The notes: a model not told the origin generated them from the letters alone. A stretch of 64,000 nt of DNA from Brachyhypopomus gauderio (GCF_052324685.1 NW_027506911.1:1-64000); one strand, 5' to 3'; counted from the first letter of the stretch, positions 24,015-34,328 are shown. Program-made: numbers and translations.

Positions 24015-24482
24015 AAGCTTTCTTACTGACTCCTTGCTTGCTTACGATAAGCATGAAACAGCCAGCAATAGTCTTAAGGGAATCATTTCATGACCTTCAA
24101 AGGTCTCTTAGAACATGGTCACTTTGGATTCCTCCAGCAAACAGTTGACATCTTTGCCACATCTCTTTTTACTTTTGGACAAAGACTGTCCATAAGCCGA
24201 AGGAAGCAGAGGAAAGTCCAATTCAGTCAAAACTTAAGCATGTCGTGAAGTGGTACACCTATGCTTTTGGACAACGCGTACATGCAAGTTGACACCTACA
24301 CATTTCCTTCTCCAAATGCTTTATCAGCAGATGAATTGAACATCTAGAGTCTCGAGTTCTGACAATCCCACTGTGAAATCTCACAACAAAACATCAAACA
24401 GTTTATGTCTGTTTATAATTTTTCAACAGAATGCACAGGTAATTCAAAAGCTGAGGCTTTCCGCCTAGCTAGGTCGAGTTCA

Positions 24483-24555
24483 TGCCGAAACCCGGGATCG
24501 AACCAGGGACCTTTAGATCTTCAGTCTAACGCTCTCCCAACTGAGCTATTTCGGC
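24483..24555 (-). tRNA. trnaf-gaa: tRNA-Phe (GAA)
   Basis: Consensus copy. Confidence 0.97.
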
Positions 24556-24830
24556 AAGCTGCAGATAAACCACGTCGAGATGCAAACGAAACTTTATCAA
24601 CGACTGTTACCTTTCCTTAGGTTCTTGCAACATGCTTTCACAGCGTAACGGTTTCGGCACAGTGAAATTCACGGACAGGTACGGCAAGACCTAATTTGGC
24701 AATGTTTATCATGATGCCAACATGAGAAAACCTTGTGGGTCAATGCTGGATTCGGTATTATTTCCTAGTCGGGCTGAGCTGATCCGTAAGCTTTCCTTAA
24801 TACTCCAATCAAAAGGATAAACTCTTGAGA

Positions 24831-24903
24831 GGGGGATTAGCTCAAGTGGTAGAGTGCTCGCTTTGCATGCGAGAGGTAGTGGGATCGATGCCCACATTCT
24901 CCA
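24831..24903 (+). tRNA. trnaa-ugc: tRNA-Ala (TGC), variant
   Basis: C25>T leaves a G10-U25 wobble. Confidence 0.93.
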
Positions 24904-25371
24904 AAGCTCTCTTACTGACTCCTTGCTTGCTTACGATAAGCATGAAGCAGCCAGCTCTAGTCTTTAGGGAATCATTTCATGACCTTCAAAGGTCTCTTAG
25001 AACATGGTCACTTTGGATTCCTCCAGCAAACAGTTGACATCTTTGCCACATCTCTTTTTACTTTTGGACAAAGACTGTCCATAAGCCAAAGGAAGCAGAG
25101 GAAAGTCCAATTCAGTCAAAACTTAAGCATGTCGTGAAGTGGTACACCTATGCTTTTGGACAACGCGTACATGCAAGTTGACACCTACACATTTCCTTCT
25201 CCAAATGCTTTATCAGCAGATGAATTGAACATCTAGAGTCTCGAGTTCTGACAATCCCACTGTGAAATCTCACAACAAAACATCAAACAGTTTATGTCTG
25301 TTTATAATTTTTCAACAGAATGCACAGGTCATTCAAAAGCTGAGGCTTACCGCCTAGCTAGGTCGAGTTCA

Positions 25372-25444
25372 AGCCGAAACCCGGGATCGAACCAGGGACC
25401 TTTAGATCTTCAGTCTAACGCTCTCCCAACTGAGCTATTTCGGC
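25372..25444 (-). tRNA. trnaf-gaa: tRNA-Phe (GAA), variant
   Basis: The template base for position 73 gives U instead of A, a known phenylalanine identity position. The rest is consensus. Confidence 0.92.
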
Positions 25445-25719
25445 AAGCTGCAGATAAACCACGTCGAGATGCAAACGAAACTTTTTCAACGACTGTTACC
25501 TTTCCTTAGGTTCTTGCAACATGCTTTCACAGCGTAACGGTTTTGGCACAGTGAAATTCACGGACAGGTACGGCAAGACCTAATTTGGCAATGTTTATCA
25601 TGATGCCAACATGAGAAAACCTTGTGGGTCAATGCTGGATTCGGTATTATTTCCTAGTCGGGCTGAGCTGATCCGTAAGCTTTCCTTAATACTCCAATCA
25701 AAAGGATAAACTCTTGAGA

Positions 25720-25792
25720 GGGGGATTAGCTCAAGTGGTAGAGCGCTCGCTTTGCATGCGAGAGGTAGTGGGATCGATGCCCACATTCTCCA
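25720..25792 (+). tRNA. trnaa-ugc: tRNA-Ala (TGC)
   Basis: Consensus copy; last one before the transposon. Confidence 0.97.
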
Positions 25793-26260
25793 AAGCTCTC
25801 TTACTGACTTCTTGCTTGCTTACGATAAGCATGAAGCAGCCAGCTCTAGTCTTAAGGGAATCATTTCTTGACCTTCAAAGGTCTCTTAGAACATGGTCAC
25901 TTTGGATTCCTCCAGCAAACAGTTGACATCTTTGCCACATCTCTTTTTACTTTTGGACAAAGACTGTCCATAAGCCGAAGGAAGCAGAGGAAAGTCCAAT
26001 TCAGTCAAAACTTAAGCATGTCGTGAAGTGGTACACCTATGCTTTTGGACAACGCGTACATGCAAGTTGACACCTACACATTTCCTTCTCCAAATGCTTT
26101 ATCAGCAGATGAATTGAACATCTAGAGTCTCGAGTTCTGACAATCCCACTGTGAAATCTCACAACAAAACATCAAACAGTTTATGTCTGTTTATAATTTT
26201 TCAACAGAATGCACAGGTAATTCAAAAGCTGAGGCTTTCCGCCTAGCTAGGTCGAGTTCA

Positions 26261-26290
26261 TGCCGAAACCCGGGATCGAACCAGGGACCT
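26261..26290 (-). pseudogene. 3' part of a tRNA-Phe split by the transposon
   Basis: Residues 44-73 of a tRNA-Phe: T arm with the B box GGTTCGATCC, 3' acceptor strand and A73. The 5' part is at 33938-33980, 7.6 kb away. Apart from the insertion its sequence matches the consensus. Confidence 0.95.
26283..26290. repeat. Left target-site duplication (AGGGACCT)
   Basis: These eight bases directly precede the transposon end and are repeated exactly at 33930-33937. They correspond to residues 44-51 of the interrupted tRNA-Phe (variable loop and start of the T stem). Removing one copy plus the element restores a 73-base tRNA-Phe. Confidence 0.95.
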
Positions 26291-26540
26291 ATGGAGGACG
26301 AAAGGTGACAAATAAATAAATAAATAAATAAATAAATGTACAGCCTAAAAGTAGAAATTCATGAACAAATACATAAATATTCGACATAAAATAGTTTTTA
26401 TTTATTTTTTATGTATTTAAATGTTTTTTTTGTGGATTTATTTATTTATGGATTTAAGAATTAATTTATTTGTGGATTTATGGATTTAAAGATTTATTTA
26501 TTTATGGATTTATTCCTCAAGTCCATGTTAATGAAGTGGG
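26291..26540 (+). repeat. Left terminal inverted repeat
   Basis: The outer 47 bases match the reverse complement of the right end exactly. Inward, similarity continues imperfectly through repeated ATTTATGGATTTAAG-like subterminal motifs to a shared TTAATGAAGT-like block (about 26527-26536, matching 33671-33680 reversed). The AAATA tract near the end is microsatellite-like. Confidence 0.85.
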
Positions 26541-26638
26541 CGGGGACTATTGCAGTTCTAACGAGCTATTGGTCGAGGGAGGTGTGGATGAGCTGCAAGG
26601 CGGACAAGACATAACTAGTGATCCTTAATCCTTACAAA

Positions 26639-29600
26639 ATGGCACGTGGAAAGTTGTCCCAGGTCCTGCGAGAAATCGCAGATGAGCTGGATAAGCGTAA
26701 GTTTCGTGTTTTTAATTATTTTTGCTGATTATCAAAATGTATTTATACCGAAGAACGCCACCGTTATACTCTTTAATGAAATAATGTCCTCGTGTTCTAA
26801 CTGCCCCTCTCCTTGCAGCGTCAACATCTGCAGCAACCTCAGTCGCAGTCGATCTGAACCAGTGTAGGTTTAGCGTTTTCATTCTTTTCTATAGATTATT
26901 AAAATGCAGTTTTACCCAGGAACGCCATAGTTGTACTGTTGTTTAGTTAAATAATGGCCTCATCCTTCTCCTTGCAGCAACCTCGTCTGCAGCGGCTCAG
27001 TCAAGCACAGGTTCAGCTCAACATATACACCCTGTAGATGGTATGTGGCTTATTTGGGTCAAAGAACCCACAAGCATCCAGGAGCCGAAGTTAATGCGAA
27101 ACGTGTCCCAATAGTATTCAGCTGTAGCCGCTAGTTCTTAGCCTAGCTAATTGCAGATTAAGTTAGCAACGACATCACTAGCTAGAAAGCACATTTACGT
27201 GATTGGAATGACAAAAACTCACAAATACATTTGTTGTGCCACTATAGCGGAAGTTGCCAGACTGTTTCGGCCATATAAAGGAAGACCGCTGTCCAGGCGT
27301 CAAACGTTTGGACAATTAAGACAGCCCTGTTCATATACTCATACGTTCTGCTGTCTGTCGGACAAAAATGCAGAATCTGTTCCTACTCGTCAGCTGAAAC
27401 GGCGACTGAGCACATTTGGTTTAGGGGAGAAGCGCGTTACCTATCGAGGTGAGTGACCTGTGTTTATGATACAGAAAATTTAAATAGTTCGTTCTTTAGT
27501 GTGTTAAGAATCTTAAATAATTATTTTTGATAACATTGCAGTTTTGAGAAACTTTCTAATTATTAATAATTGTTTTTTATAAGGCAACCATAAAAGTCCA
27601 GATGAATTCAAAAGGTTCCTTTTGGAGGCGTATCCCAAACTGAGACAGGGTGGTGGATTTGAGCTCTTGAGAATTGCTGGTACAACTAAAAGTAGGCAAC
27701 TGAGTATCATACCTTGTCCCAGGGAAGGATATGATGTGAATTATTTAAAGGATCCACAGACTCAAATAGGTCACGCTACAGTATTCATTCGCCCACTACA
27801 GAGGAATCTTGATATGGACAATGTAAGTAACTCAGTTCGACAGAAATTTGTCTTTACTTTTTTCTATTGTTTTAAACAATGTATGTTGATCCTTAGGAAC
27901 CTGAGGCAGAGATTTGTGAAGAGGTAGCTGGACCACCTCAAGAATGCATGACATGTGGTGCTGAATTTCCCTTTGCAACAATCAAGTTTCACAGTGATGA
28001 GTGCCTAAGGTAATTTACAGTGGAATTTAAAATACATTGTGAAAAGCTGGATACACCATTTACATCTTTAGAAAATGAGAACGGAAACCTTTTGAGTTTT
28101 AGATATTGGTTGTAGTTAGTGTGATTGGTTTGTGCTCTGGTTATTTGAAATGAACTCCACTACTTGTTATTCCTTTAGAGGAAACTTCTGCACCTTCATA
28201 GTGGCTGAATATAATTTATGAGGGTTTTCTTTTTAGCCTAACAGTCAGTTTAATTTAAATATTTGCATGTAAGGAAGTCACAGGATAGTGAGCAGGTAGT
28301 GTGTGAGGGAGGCCCAGAAAGTCCCTGCTCCAGCACCAGTGAGGGGAGACCCAGACAGTCCAGCTCCAGTACCAGTGAGGGGAGACCCAGACAGTCCAGC
28401 TCCAGTACCAGTGAGGGGAGACCCCTGAGAAGCTCAGGACAGCCTGAAACTGACAACAGTATCAACTTGGTGCCATCTCAGGGCAATGAACTATATTCAC
28501 ACATTATTGATTTGGACAGCATTGAGGAGAGGGAACCGGATGGTCTGTACACCTGCATAATATACTTATTTTTATGTCGGTAGTTGGAGCCTGTAACAAA
28601 TAATCTTTATTATTTACAGATTGGAAAAATGAGCCAAATCCAGCATATGCTGCAAAGAAATTCAGAGACAGCCTGTTACAAAAACACGAAACTGGAAAAC
28701 CACTACATCTTCAAATGGATCTCAGAGATACTCCAGCAGACAGGGAGAGGGCAATCCTGTCTTTTTATAAGATGGCTAATATTGATTGGGCTTGCCCATT
28801 GTCTTGCACACTCAAGGGTAATGTTGACAAAGACTTCGGAATAAGTGTACTTGATGGACATAAAAATGCTTTCTTATATATCTGGTTATGTATGAAATGT
28901 TTTTTTTATGCTTTTTAGGTGATCCAGCTATTGGAGATGGGGTGATGCGCCATTTCTTTGAAACCATTATGTCTAAAATTCAACATGGTTTTGAAATAAA
29001 CTTTAGTAAGTCATGGTATCTTTGTATGCACTTTAAAGGGAAATGTATAGAGCGAATCAGTGCACATTGTTGCAACCTCTCTCCTGTCTTTTTAAATGAT
29101 TTGACAATCTGAGGGCATCTCAAAAAGCAGTGTTCTTTTCGGCCAGCATATTTTGCTTCTTAGTTTTTAATTACTGTGCTGTTTAAAGGAAATGTTATTG
29201 CTGTTTTAATGTCCCTAAAGTAAATGCTAATATATATTAATATACATAACAGGCTATCAATCAGCTTTTTGCCTTAATGCAGTGATCATTTAACAGGGAA
29301 AGAGAATGTTAGTCAAATGTTTTAAAATGTGTTTTTGATTAACAAAGCAATCTTCTTTGAAGTGCCAGGAGGAACACTTCTATTTGAAGGTGAAAAAGAC
29401 CATCTGATTCCATCAACATCTCAACTTCTTTTTGAGAGCGATTTCTTTCTTGTTGCTGGCCGAATGATGGGTCACTCATTCCTCCATGAAGGGCCAACCT
29501 TTGCTGGACTAAGCCCAGCAATTATGCATGTGTTGTTTGGTGGGTCGCCAGAAACGACCACAATTGAGATTGCAGACTGTGCTGACACTGATGTCCGTGA

Positions 29601-30564
29601 CCTAATCAGTATGGTATGTTCCTTTTAGATACTGTTTTACAAGGATGATTGTACAATTCCACTTGCATATTTATGTATGAACAAATTATAACATTATATT
29701 TTAGCTTGAGAGTTCAAAGGAACTTGCAGCAGAAGACAAAACAAAAATCACTGAGCTAGCAGTGTCCTGGGACTTACCGGCGTTGACATCACAAAACAGA
29801 ATGTGGCTACATGACAAACTTCTCTATCATGCAGTGAGTTGTCTGTCCTCTTATTGTGTGTCTAGGTGGTAGAGGCAAGTAAGACACATGAGTCTCCTTA
29901 TTGTTATCAATACTCAATTTTTGCAGGTCATTGGGAGGACATGGAAGCAAGTGAAGCAGTTAAGGCGTGGCTTAAAAGAAACTCTGATCTGGCCCTTGCT
30001 GACTGAGCGAAAGGATACAATCCCTTTTCTTTTTCCACGGTCCTCTGACATGCAGTTCACTCCTGAGGTAAATGTGGGTCTGTAGAATAAACCTGTTTAT
30101 AGATGGATGTTTTAAAGTTCATTAACCTGTTCTATTAGATGATTCTAGAAAAAGTCAATTGGCCAGTACACAATGAAGACAGCGAGGTTAACCTGGAGGA
30201 CCAGTGTAGGCTTACTGAATTTCTTCGCAGATTCATTGAGAATAGTACGTGAATTTTGTGTATTGATTATTGAATTAGGGAAGTTGATTATAGATTCACA
30301 TTTTATGATTTTCATTGTTATTCATTTGAAGAGTTTTTATATGCAGGCTCCTCAAACATCCTGCATGTTCTTCTGCGATTCTGGGTGGGCTGGAGCCTGC
30401 TGCCAAGATACCTTGATGTGGAAGTGGTGGAATGTACCTTCCCCAAGTCCAACACATGCTTTCATCTGCTAAAACTACCCGGCCACTATAAAGAATACCT
30501 GGCCTTTGAAAAGGACTTGCTCGCAGCAGTCTGGAGCACGGACAGTGGATTTGGCTTGATCTGA
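26639..30564 (+). CDS. Transposon-borne HECT-type E3 ubiquitin ligase with UBZ4-like zinc finger (710 aa, 14 exons)
   Basis: Exons: 26639-26696, 26819-26863, 26978-27040, 27248-27448, 27584-27822, 27897-28009, 28274-28542, 28620-28817, 28919-29005, 29348-29613, 29705-29833, 29927-30067, 30139-30244, 30347-30564. All introns are GT-AG and the frame stays open to TGA, so the gene looks intact. The protein starts MARGKLSQVLREIADELDK. Next come a Ser/Ala-rich stretch (about 20-55), a basic segment (about 60-122), a conserved fish-type region (about 123-202, with FLLEAYPKLRQGGGFELL), and a C-x2-C-x11-H-x3-C finger (C219, C222, H234, C238) with the Rad18-type ubiquitin-binding spacing. An STSEGRP repeat linker (about 258-293) leads to the HECT domain, with GRMMGHSFLH at 462 in the N-lobe and a C-lobe motif FPKSNTCFHLLKLP whose C676 is the expected thioester cysteine. 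HECT ligases pass ubiquitin from an E2 through this cysteine to a substrate; the substrate here is unknown. It resembles proteins labelled G2E3-like in fish. Poly(A) candidates AATAAA lie at 30630 and 30834. The weakest splice call is the donor at 28543. Confidence 0.88.
26697..26977 (+). repeat. Tandem duplication of an intron-exon segment in the HECT gene
   Basis: Intron 1 plus exon 2 (26697-26863) and intron 2 plus exon 3 (26864-27040) align with each other. Shared stretches include GATTATnAAAATG, GAACGCCA, AATAATG and CTCCTTGCAG, followed by the similar exon beginnings CAGCAACCTC and CAACCTCGTCTGCAGC. The diverged copies imply an old internal duplication. Both exons read in phase as Ser/Ala-rich peptide. 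Confidence 0.75.
28329..28432 (+). repeat. 36 bp coding repeat in the HECT gene linker
   Basis: Nearly three units of 36 bp encode 12-residue repeats of the form SSSTSEGRPRQS inside exon 7. The frame is kept because the unit is a multiple of three. The segment is Ser-rich with Arg, likely a disordered linker between the zinc finger and the HECT domain. Confidence 0.85.
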
Positions 30565-30629
30565 GACTTTTAATTAAAATCAATAGGAGTTATGAGATAT
30601 TCATCATTAATTAATATCTGATTAATCCA

Positions 30630-30635
30630 AATAAA
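30630..30635 (+). other. Candidate polyadenylation signal AATAAA of the HECT gene
   Basis: AATAAA lies 66 bp after the stop codon of the HECT gene; a second copy lies at 30834-30839. On the opposite strand an AATAAA at 30762-30757 could serve the transposase gene, so the two 3' untranslated regions probably overlap. Confidence 0.5.
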
Positions 30636-30941
30636 GTGTCATGTTCGTTAACATTTATGCATTTGGACAAGAATTGCACTTACCAGCTAGAACGTTAATA
30701 ATAATAATATTCTTTTGTTACTCTTTATGGACAAGTCAGATTGTGCAGTACATTTGTTTATTGCAGCGTGTCTGGAAAAACTCAAACATGCAGTATTATT
30801 TTTACAGTGAAGTTGTTCTTAAATGTAACATTCAATAAAAATTCTGCTGAAATACAATGTTAGACTGATGAGAATCCAAACAACTAAAAGTGAGTGCAGG
30901 AGCTCATTAGGTACGTCGTGTCAGAAAATGTTGGGAACAAA

Positions 30942-33560
30942 TTAGGATTGTATTTCCTCTATTAAATTGACTGTTTCTAAATAAATGTCAAGTGCACATG
31001 ACAATGGGCCTTCTGGAGTTGGCAGTCTTTGAAGTTCCTGCTCAGTAAGTGGCCGTTGGAGCTGAACCTCTGGAATCTCAAGCCCTGGTTGATGGTGACT
31101 GTAAGACCCTGTCCAGTCAACTCCATACTCCGTGCTGTTAACCTAAAATTGATGAAGTTGTTCAAGTTGAAGGACCAATATATGTGGTAATTATAGAACA
31201 AGCTGTTAAAAGAACCATACAACCTAATCAAATTAGTTTCCACTGAAATATTAATAAAGCAATTAATATGTAGGTAGAGCCAATATCATGCATTAATCTA
31301 TGTAATTTATACAGCTGTGAATTATACAACATTGAATTCAACTCAACAATTCTTAGTAATAAATGTGCATTTAGGACAATGATGAAGACAAACGTATTTT
31401 AATATTAACCTGTGCAGGGTCTTGTACTTCCACATGCTTATGAAGTGCCCAGAGCTGCAAAGGAGATTGGTTCTGCTCTGTGCGCAGTCTATGGTGATTC
31501 CAGGAGTCCTTAAAAAACTGAAGATGTCTCTGAATTAGTGGGAGAAAGCACCAGTGCAGTGCAAAAAGATGAACATCCTCATCTGGATTCAGAAGACCTT
31601 CTCTCTCAAGGTTTGTGAAGATCGTGTAAAACAGATCCAACACTCCAGAATAAACGTCCCTCCACAACCTCTCAATTCTTAAACAAGAAAAAAAGAGCAA
31701 AAGATACAATGAAATATTAGATTCCTCCAGAAAGTTTTTGAGCTCTAGTGTAGATTGTGAAGATACTAATGCATTAATTCCTGTGATTTTTAAGACATGG
31801 TTATGGCATAGAGGTCTCCGTTATGTATCAGAGCTCAAGTACAGTGTTCATGAATGAGCAAATACTAACACCTTTGATTGTGGACACTTCTACCAGTAAT
31901 AAATGAATTCCGGTTTTGTCCTCTGTTGGCAATCATGAAATGTGCCACATCAACATTCTCCCCTCCTTTGTCTGACCTCACACGAGATGGCACACCATAG
32001 ACGCTTACAGCTTCTAAAAAGCTGGTCAAGACTGTGGAGGCTCTGTTGTTAGTAGCTGCCTTCAGGTACACTATGAGCCTGCTGTAGCCATCTACACCAC
32101 CATGAACAACAATACGCCATCTAAAATAAAAAAACTGAATGTTAATACTTTGTCTTAATCCAAATGTAGTTGTACAAGCCATTATTGTTGTACACAAAAT
32201 ATAACCGTAACTTTTACTGTACCTTTTTTTATTGAGCTTTTCACTGAACAACACTGTTTATGTACCGTCAGTCTCCACTGAGAAACCTTCATGTAATACT
32301 TATCTATTGAATTTTCATAGCAGTTAATTGTGAAATGTATTATGACACAGACTTACCGAATCAACTTATGATTTCCATCTATATGCCATAGACTGTTAGG
32401 TCCTGGCACATTATATCTTCTGCGCCTCCGTGGATTAAGGCGGAGGGTGCGGAAAGCCACTCCGTGCTCATCTACACGCCGCATTGCATCTTGAACTCGC
32501 TGTCCTACAAAGGAAGAACAATAAAAAACAACTTTGAACAAGTGCAGTCATACCCATATAAAATCAAAATCATTTGAAATAATAAAAAAGGGTGAAGTCA
32601 GGTGAGTTAGGCCATCAGATTAGGCCATACAAGCTGATGTTAAATACTATTTCTAATACTCTGGGCCAAATTGTACTTGAGAGGTTGAAAATTATCTGAC
32701 TGGTCTAAAGTTGATGTTCATTTCAGCTGAAATACGACAGATGTTTTAAACATTTTATATTATATATATATTATATATATATTATATATTATATTATATT
32801 ATATATTTTCTGCTTCAGCAGAACAATAAAGTTTTATTCTATTCTATTCTATTCTATTTTATAAACATTTTATATTTATATATTTGTCAAAACAAATGAA
32901 ATAGTAGTAGTTACTTACTCTGTATGTAGATCCCTCGGGCATTAAGATGTCCAACCATGAGTTTGTATCCTGAATTTGGATGATGAAGAAGAATGTCTCT
33001 CACCATGGCATCAAGGTCATTGTCATCCACCGACGAGTACAGATCACCGACTCTGTACAAATTATAAGCACGTTTATCCTAGCATGCATCCCTAAACACG
33101 ATAGTTGAATCGAAGAGCTTCTACTATGGGTGCGTTTAAAGCAGAACACGTAGCCTAGTTATCTAGACAATGTAATAAGCTAGTTAGCCAATTACCTTAA
33201 TCCATTCTGTGCCATCCTGCGACGAATGGTTCTTTCAGAGACCCCAAACACAGACGCTATTTGACCCGCTGTAAGGCCCATATGGACATATGCCTCTATT
33301 GTCTGCAATGGGAGCAAAAAAGCAGGGCGACCTGGACCACCCACGTTACCTGTCGCAGACACGGACTCGTGTTGAATTTGGTGAGCAACTTGCTGCAGGT
33401 TGTCCAAAATTGAAAGGTCAATATCAATCTCTTCCCCGAGTTCCGACAACTCTAAAACTATTCCTTCAATCCTAAATGAACAGTCATCAAAGTGCCCACT
33501 GTCCAACTCTTCGGCTATTAATCTTATTTCCGCAGCAACTCTTCTCCTCATTTCTGCCAT
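30942..33560 (-). CDS. DDE integrase-type transposase (454 aa, 6 exons)
   Basis: Exons on the minus strand: 33560-33196, 33052-32919, 32504-32357, 32120-31872, 31677-31410, 31142-30942. Every intron is GT-AG and the spliced frame is open to TAA. Residues about 85-122 form a helix-turn-helix ([20 protein letters not shown]). Residues about 139-166 ([16 protein letters not shown]) recall the second HTH of IS3-type transposases. A basic run RRRRRY at 192-197 precedes the catalytic core: D209 in [10 protein letters not shown]266 in [10 protein letters not shown]301 in [11 protein letters not shown], giving D-56-D-34-E as in retroviral-type integrases. The C-terminal 66 residues have no recognised fold. 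The protein would cut the element's ends and join them to target DNA in the nucleus. ATG 33560 was chosen because it opens the frame just inside the right terminal repeat; a GTGAGT donor upstream (about 33595) hints at a 5' untranslated intron. Family: integrase core of the IS3EU-like kind, inferred. Confidence 0.9.
32750..32808. repeat. TA-rich microsatellite
   Basis: Runs of TATAT/ATTATA in intron 2 of the transposase gene. Simple sequence with no other function seen. Confidence 0.85.
32834..32860. repeat. (TTCTA)n microsatellite
   Basis: About five copies of the pentamer TTCTA in intron 2 of the transposase gene, close to the TA-rich tract. Confidence 0.85.
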
Positions 33561-33669
33561 GACTACTTCTTGAGGTAGTTAAGTATTACTCACCAGATTC
33601 AAAAACAAGGCAGGAGTAATCGAACACACAGCTTTCACCAAGATTACCCAATAGCGTATTGATTTAGTC

Positions 33670-33929
33670 TACTTCATTAGCATATTGGAGAAGGAAATCC
33701 ATAAATAAATAAATCCTTAAATCCAGAAATAAATAAATTCTTAAATCAATAAATCCATACAAAAAATAAATCCTTAAATCCAGAAATAAATAAATTCTTA
33801 AATCCATAAATAAATAAATACTGTTTTAAGTCGAACATTTATGCATTTATTTATTGATTTTTTACTTTTATGCTGTATATTTATTTATTTATTTATTTAT
33901 TTATTTATTTGTCACCTTTCGTCCTCCAT
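33670..33929 (-). repeat. Right terminal inverted repeat
   Basis: Reverse-complement partner of the left end, ending ...GTCACCTTTCGTCCTCCAT at 33929. It contains the same subterminal ATTTATGGATTTAAG-like motifs in inverted form and a slightly longer AAATA tract than the left end. Confidence 0.85.
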
Positions 33930-33937
33930 AGGGACCT
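33930..33937. repeat. Right target-site duplication (AGGGACCT)
   Basis: Exact copy of 26283-26290 directly after the right end of the transposon. The uninterrupted sequence is present at the same place in every other unit, which confirms the boundaries. Confidence 0.95.
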
Positions 33938-33980
33938 TCAGATCTTCAGTCTAACGCTCTCCCAACTGAGCTATTTCGGC
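33930..33980 (-). pseudogene. 5' part of the split tRNA-Phe
   Basis: Residues 1-51, including the A box and the GAA anticodon. Carries A42>G (U28-G42 wobble), a change also seen in the copy at 52579. The A box without a nearby B box should not support normal RNA polymerase III transcription. Confidence 0.95.
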
Positions 33981-34255
33981 AAGCTGCAGATAAACCACGT
34001 CGAGATGCAAACAAAACTTTATCAACGACTGTTACCTTTCCTTAGGTTCTTGCAACATGCTTTCACAGCGTAACGGTTTCGGCACAGTGAAATTCATGGA
34101 CAGGTACGGCAAGACCTAATTTGGCAATGTTTATCATGATGCCAACATGAGAAAACCTTGTGGGTCAATGCTGGATTCGGTATTATTTCCTAGTCGGGCT
34201 GAGCTGATCCGTAAGCTTTCCTTAATACTCCAATCAAAAGGATAAACTCTTGAGA

Positions 34256-34328
34256 GGGGGATTAGCTCAAGTGGTAGAGCGCTCGCTTTGCATGCGAGAG
34301 GTAGTGGGATCGATGCCCACATTCTCCA
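34256..34328 (+). tRNA. trnaa-ugc: tRNA-Ala (TGC)
   Basis: Consensus copy; first one after the transposon. Confidence 0.97.

Larger units (their letters stand above)
2337..26282. repeat. Left part of the 889 bp tandem array of paired tRNA-Ala / tRNA-Phe genes
   Basis: There are about 27 units with an exact 889 bp period, except for two 7 bp deletions downstream of tRNA-Ala (about 21393 and 23166). Each unit is: tRNA-Ala(TGC) plus strand, 468 bp spacer, tRNA-Phe(GAA) minus strand, 275 bp spacer. The array begins abruptly inside a tRNA-Phe: only its first bases (ATTTCGGC on the plus strand, near 2337-2344) remain. The genes converge across the 468 bp spacer, and their 5' ends share the 275 bp spacer. 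In the first unit a four-T run lies on the minus strand 33 nt past tRNA-Phe (3127..3124). The first run of four or more T after tRNA-Ala is 151 nt away (2844). Spacers hold nothing else that I recognise. Confidence 0.97.
26291..33929. mobile_element. 7,639 bp DNA transposon with integrase-type transposase and HECT E3 ligase gene
   Basis: The ends are perfect inverted repeats for about the first 47 bases (starting ATGGAGGACGAAAGGTGACA, then AAATA repeats), followed by imperfect inverted similarity for roughly 250 bp. An exact 8 bp target-site duplication flanks it, and the empty site is seen in dozens of neighbouring units. Inside are two convergent spliced genes: a HECT ligase gene (plus, 26639..30564) and a DDE transposase gene (minus, 33560..30942). 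Both are open throughout when GT-AG introns are removed. The transposase resembles the eukaryotic integrase-like group called IS3EU in repeat classification. That placement is inference, because I cannot check the superfamily's recorded target-site length. The element separates the A box of the host tRNA-Phe (right side) from its B box (left side), so that tRNA copy is presumably dead. Confidence 0.93.

Noticed and set aside
26646-26867. 73-residue plus-strand frame at the left end of the transposon
   Set aside because: It reads through intron 1; the spliced frame from ATG 26639 is in phase with the rest of the HECT gene.
28250-28465. Minus-strand frame with repeated LPSLVLE
   Set aside because: Antisense of the 36 bp coding repeat in HECT exon 7.
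30173-30583. Alternative frames over HECT exons 13-14 on both strands
   Set aside because: The spliced frame with the HECT cysteine motif explains this region; the others carry no motif.
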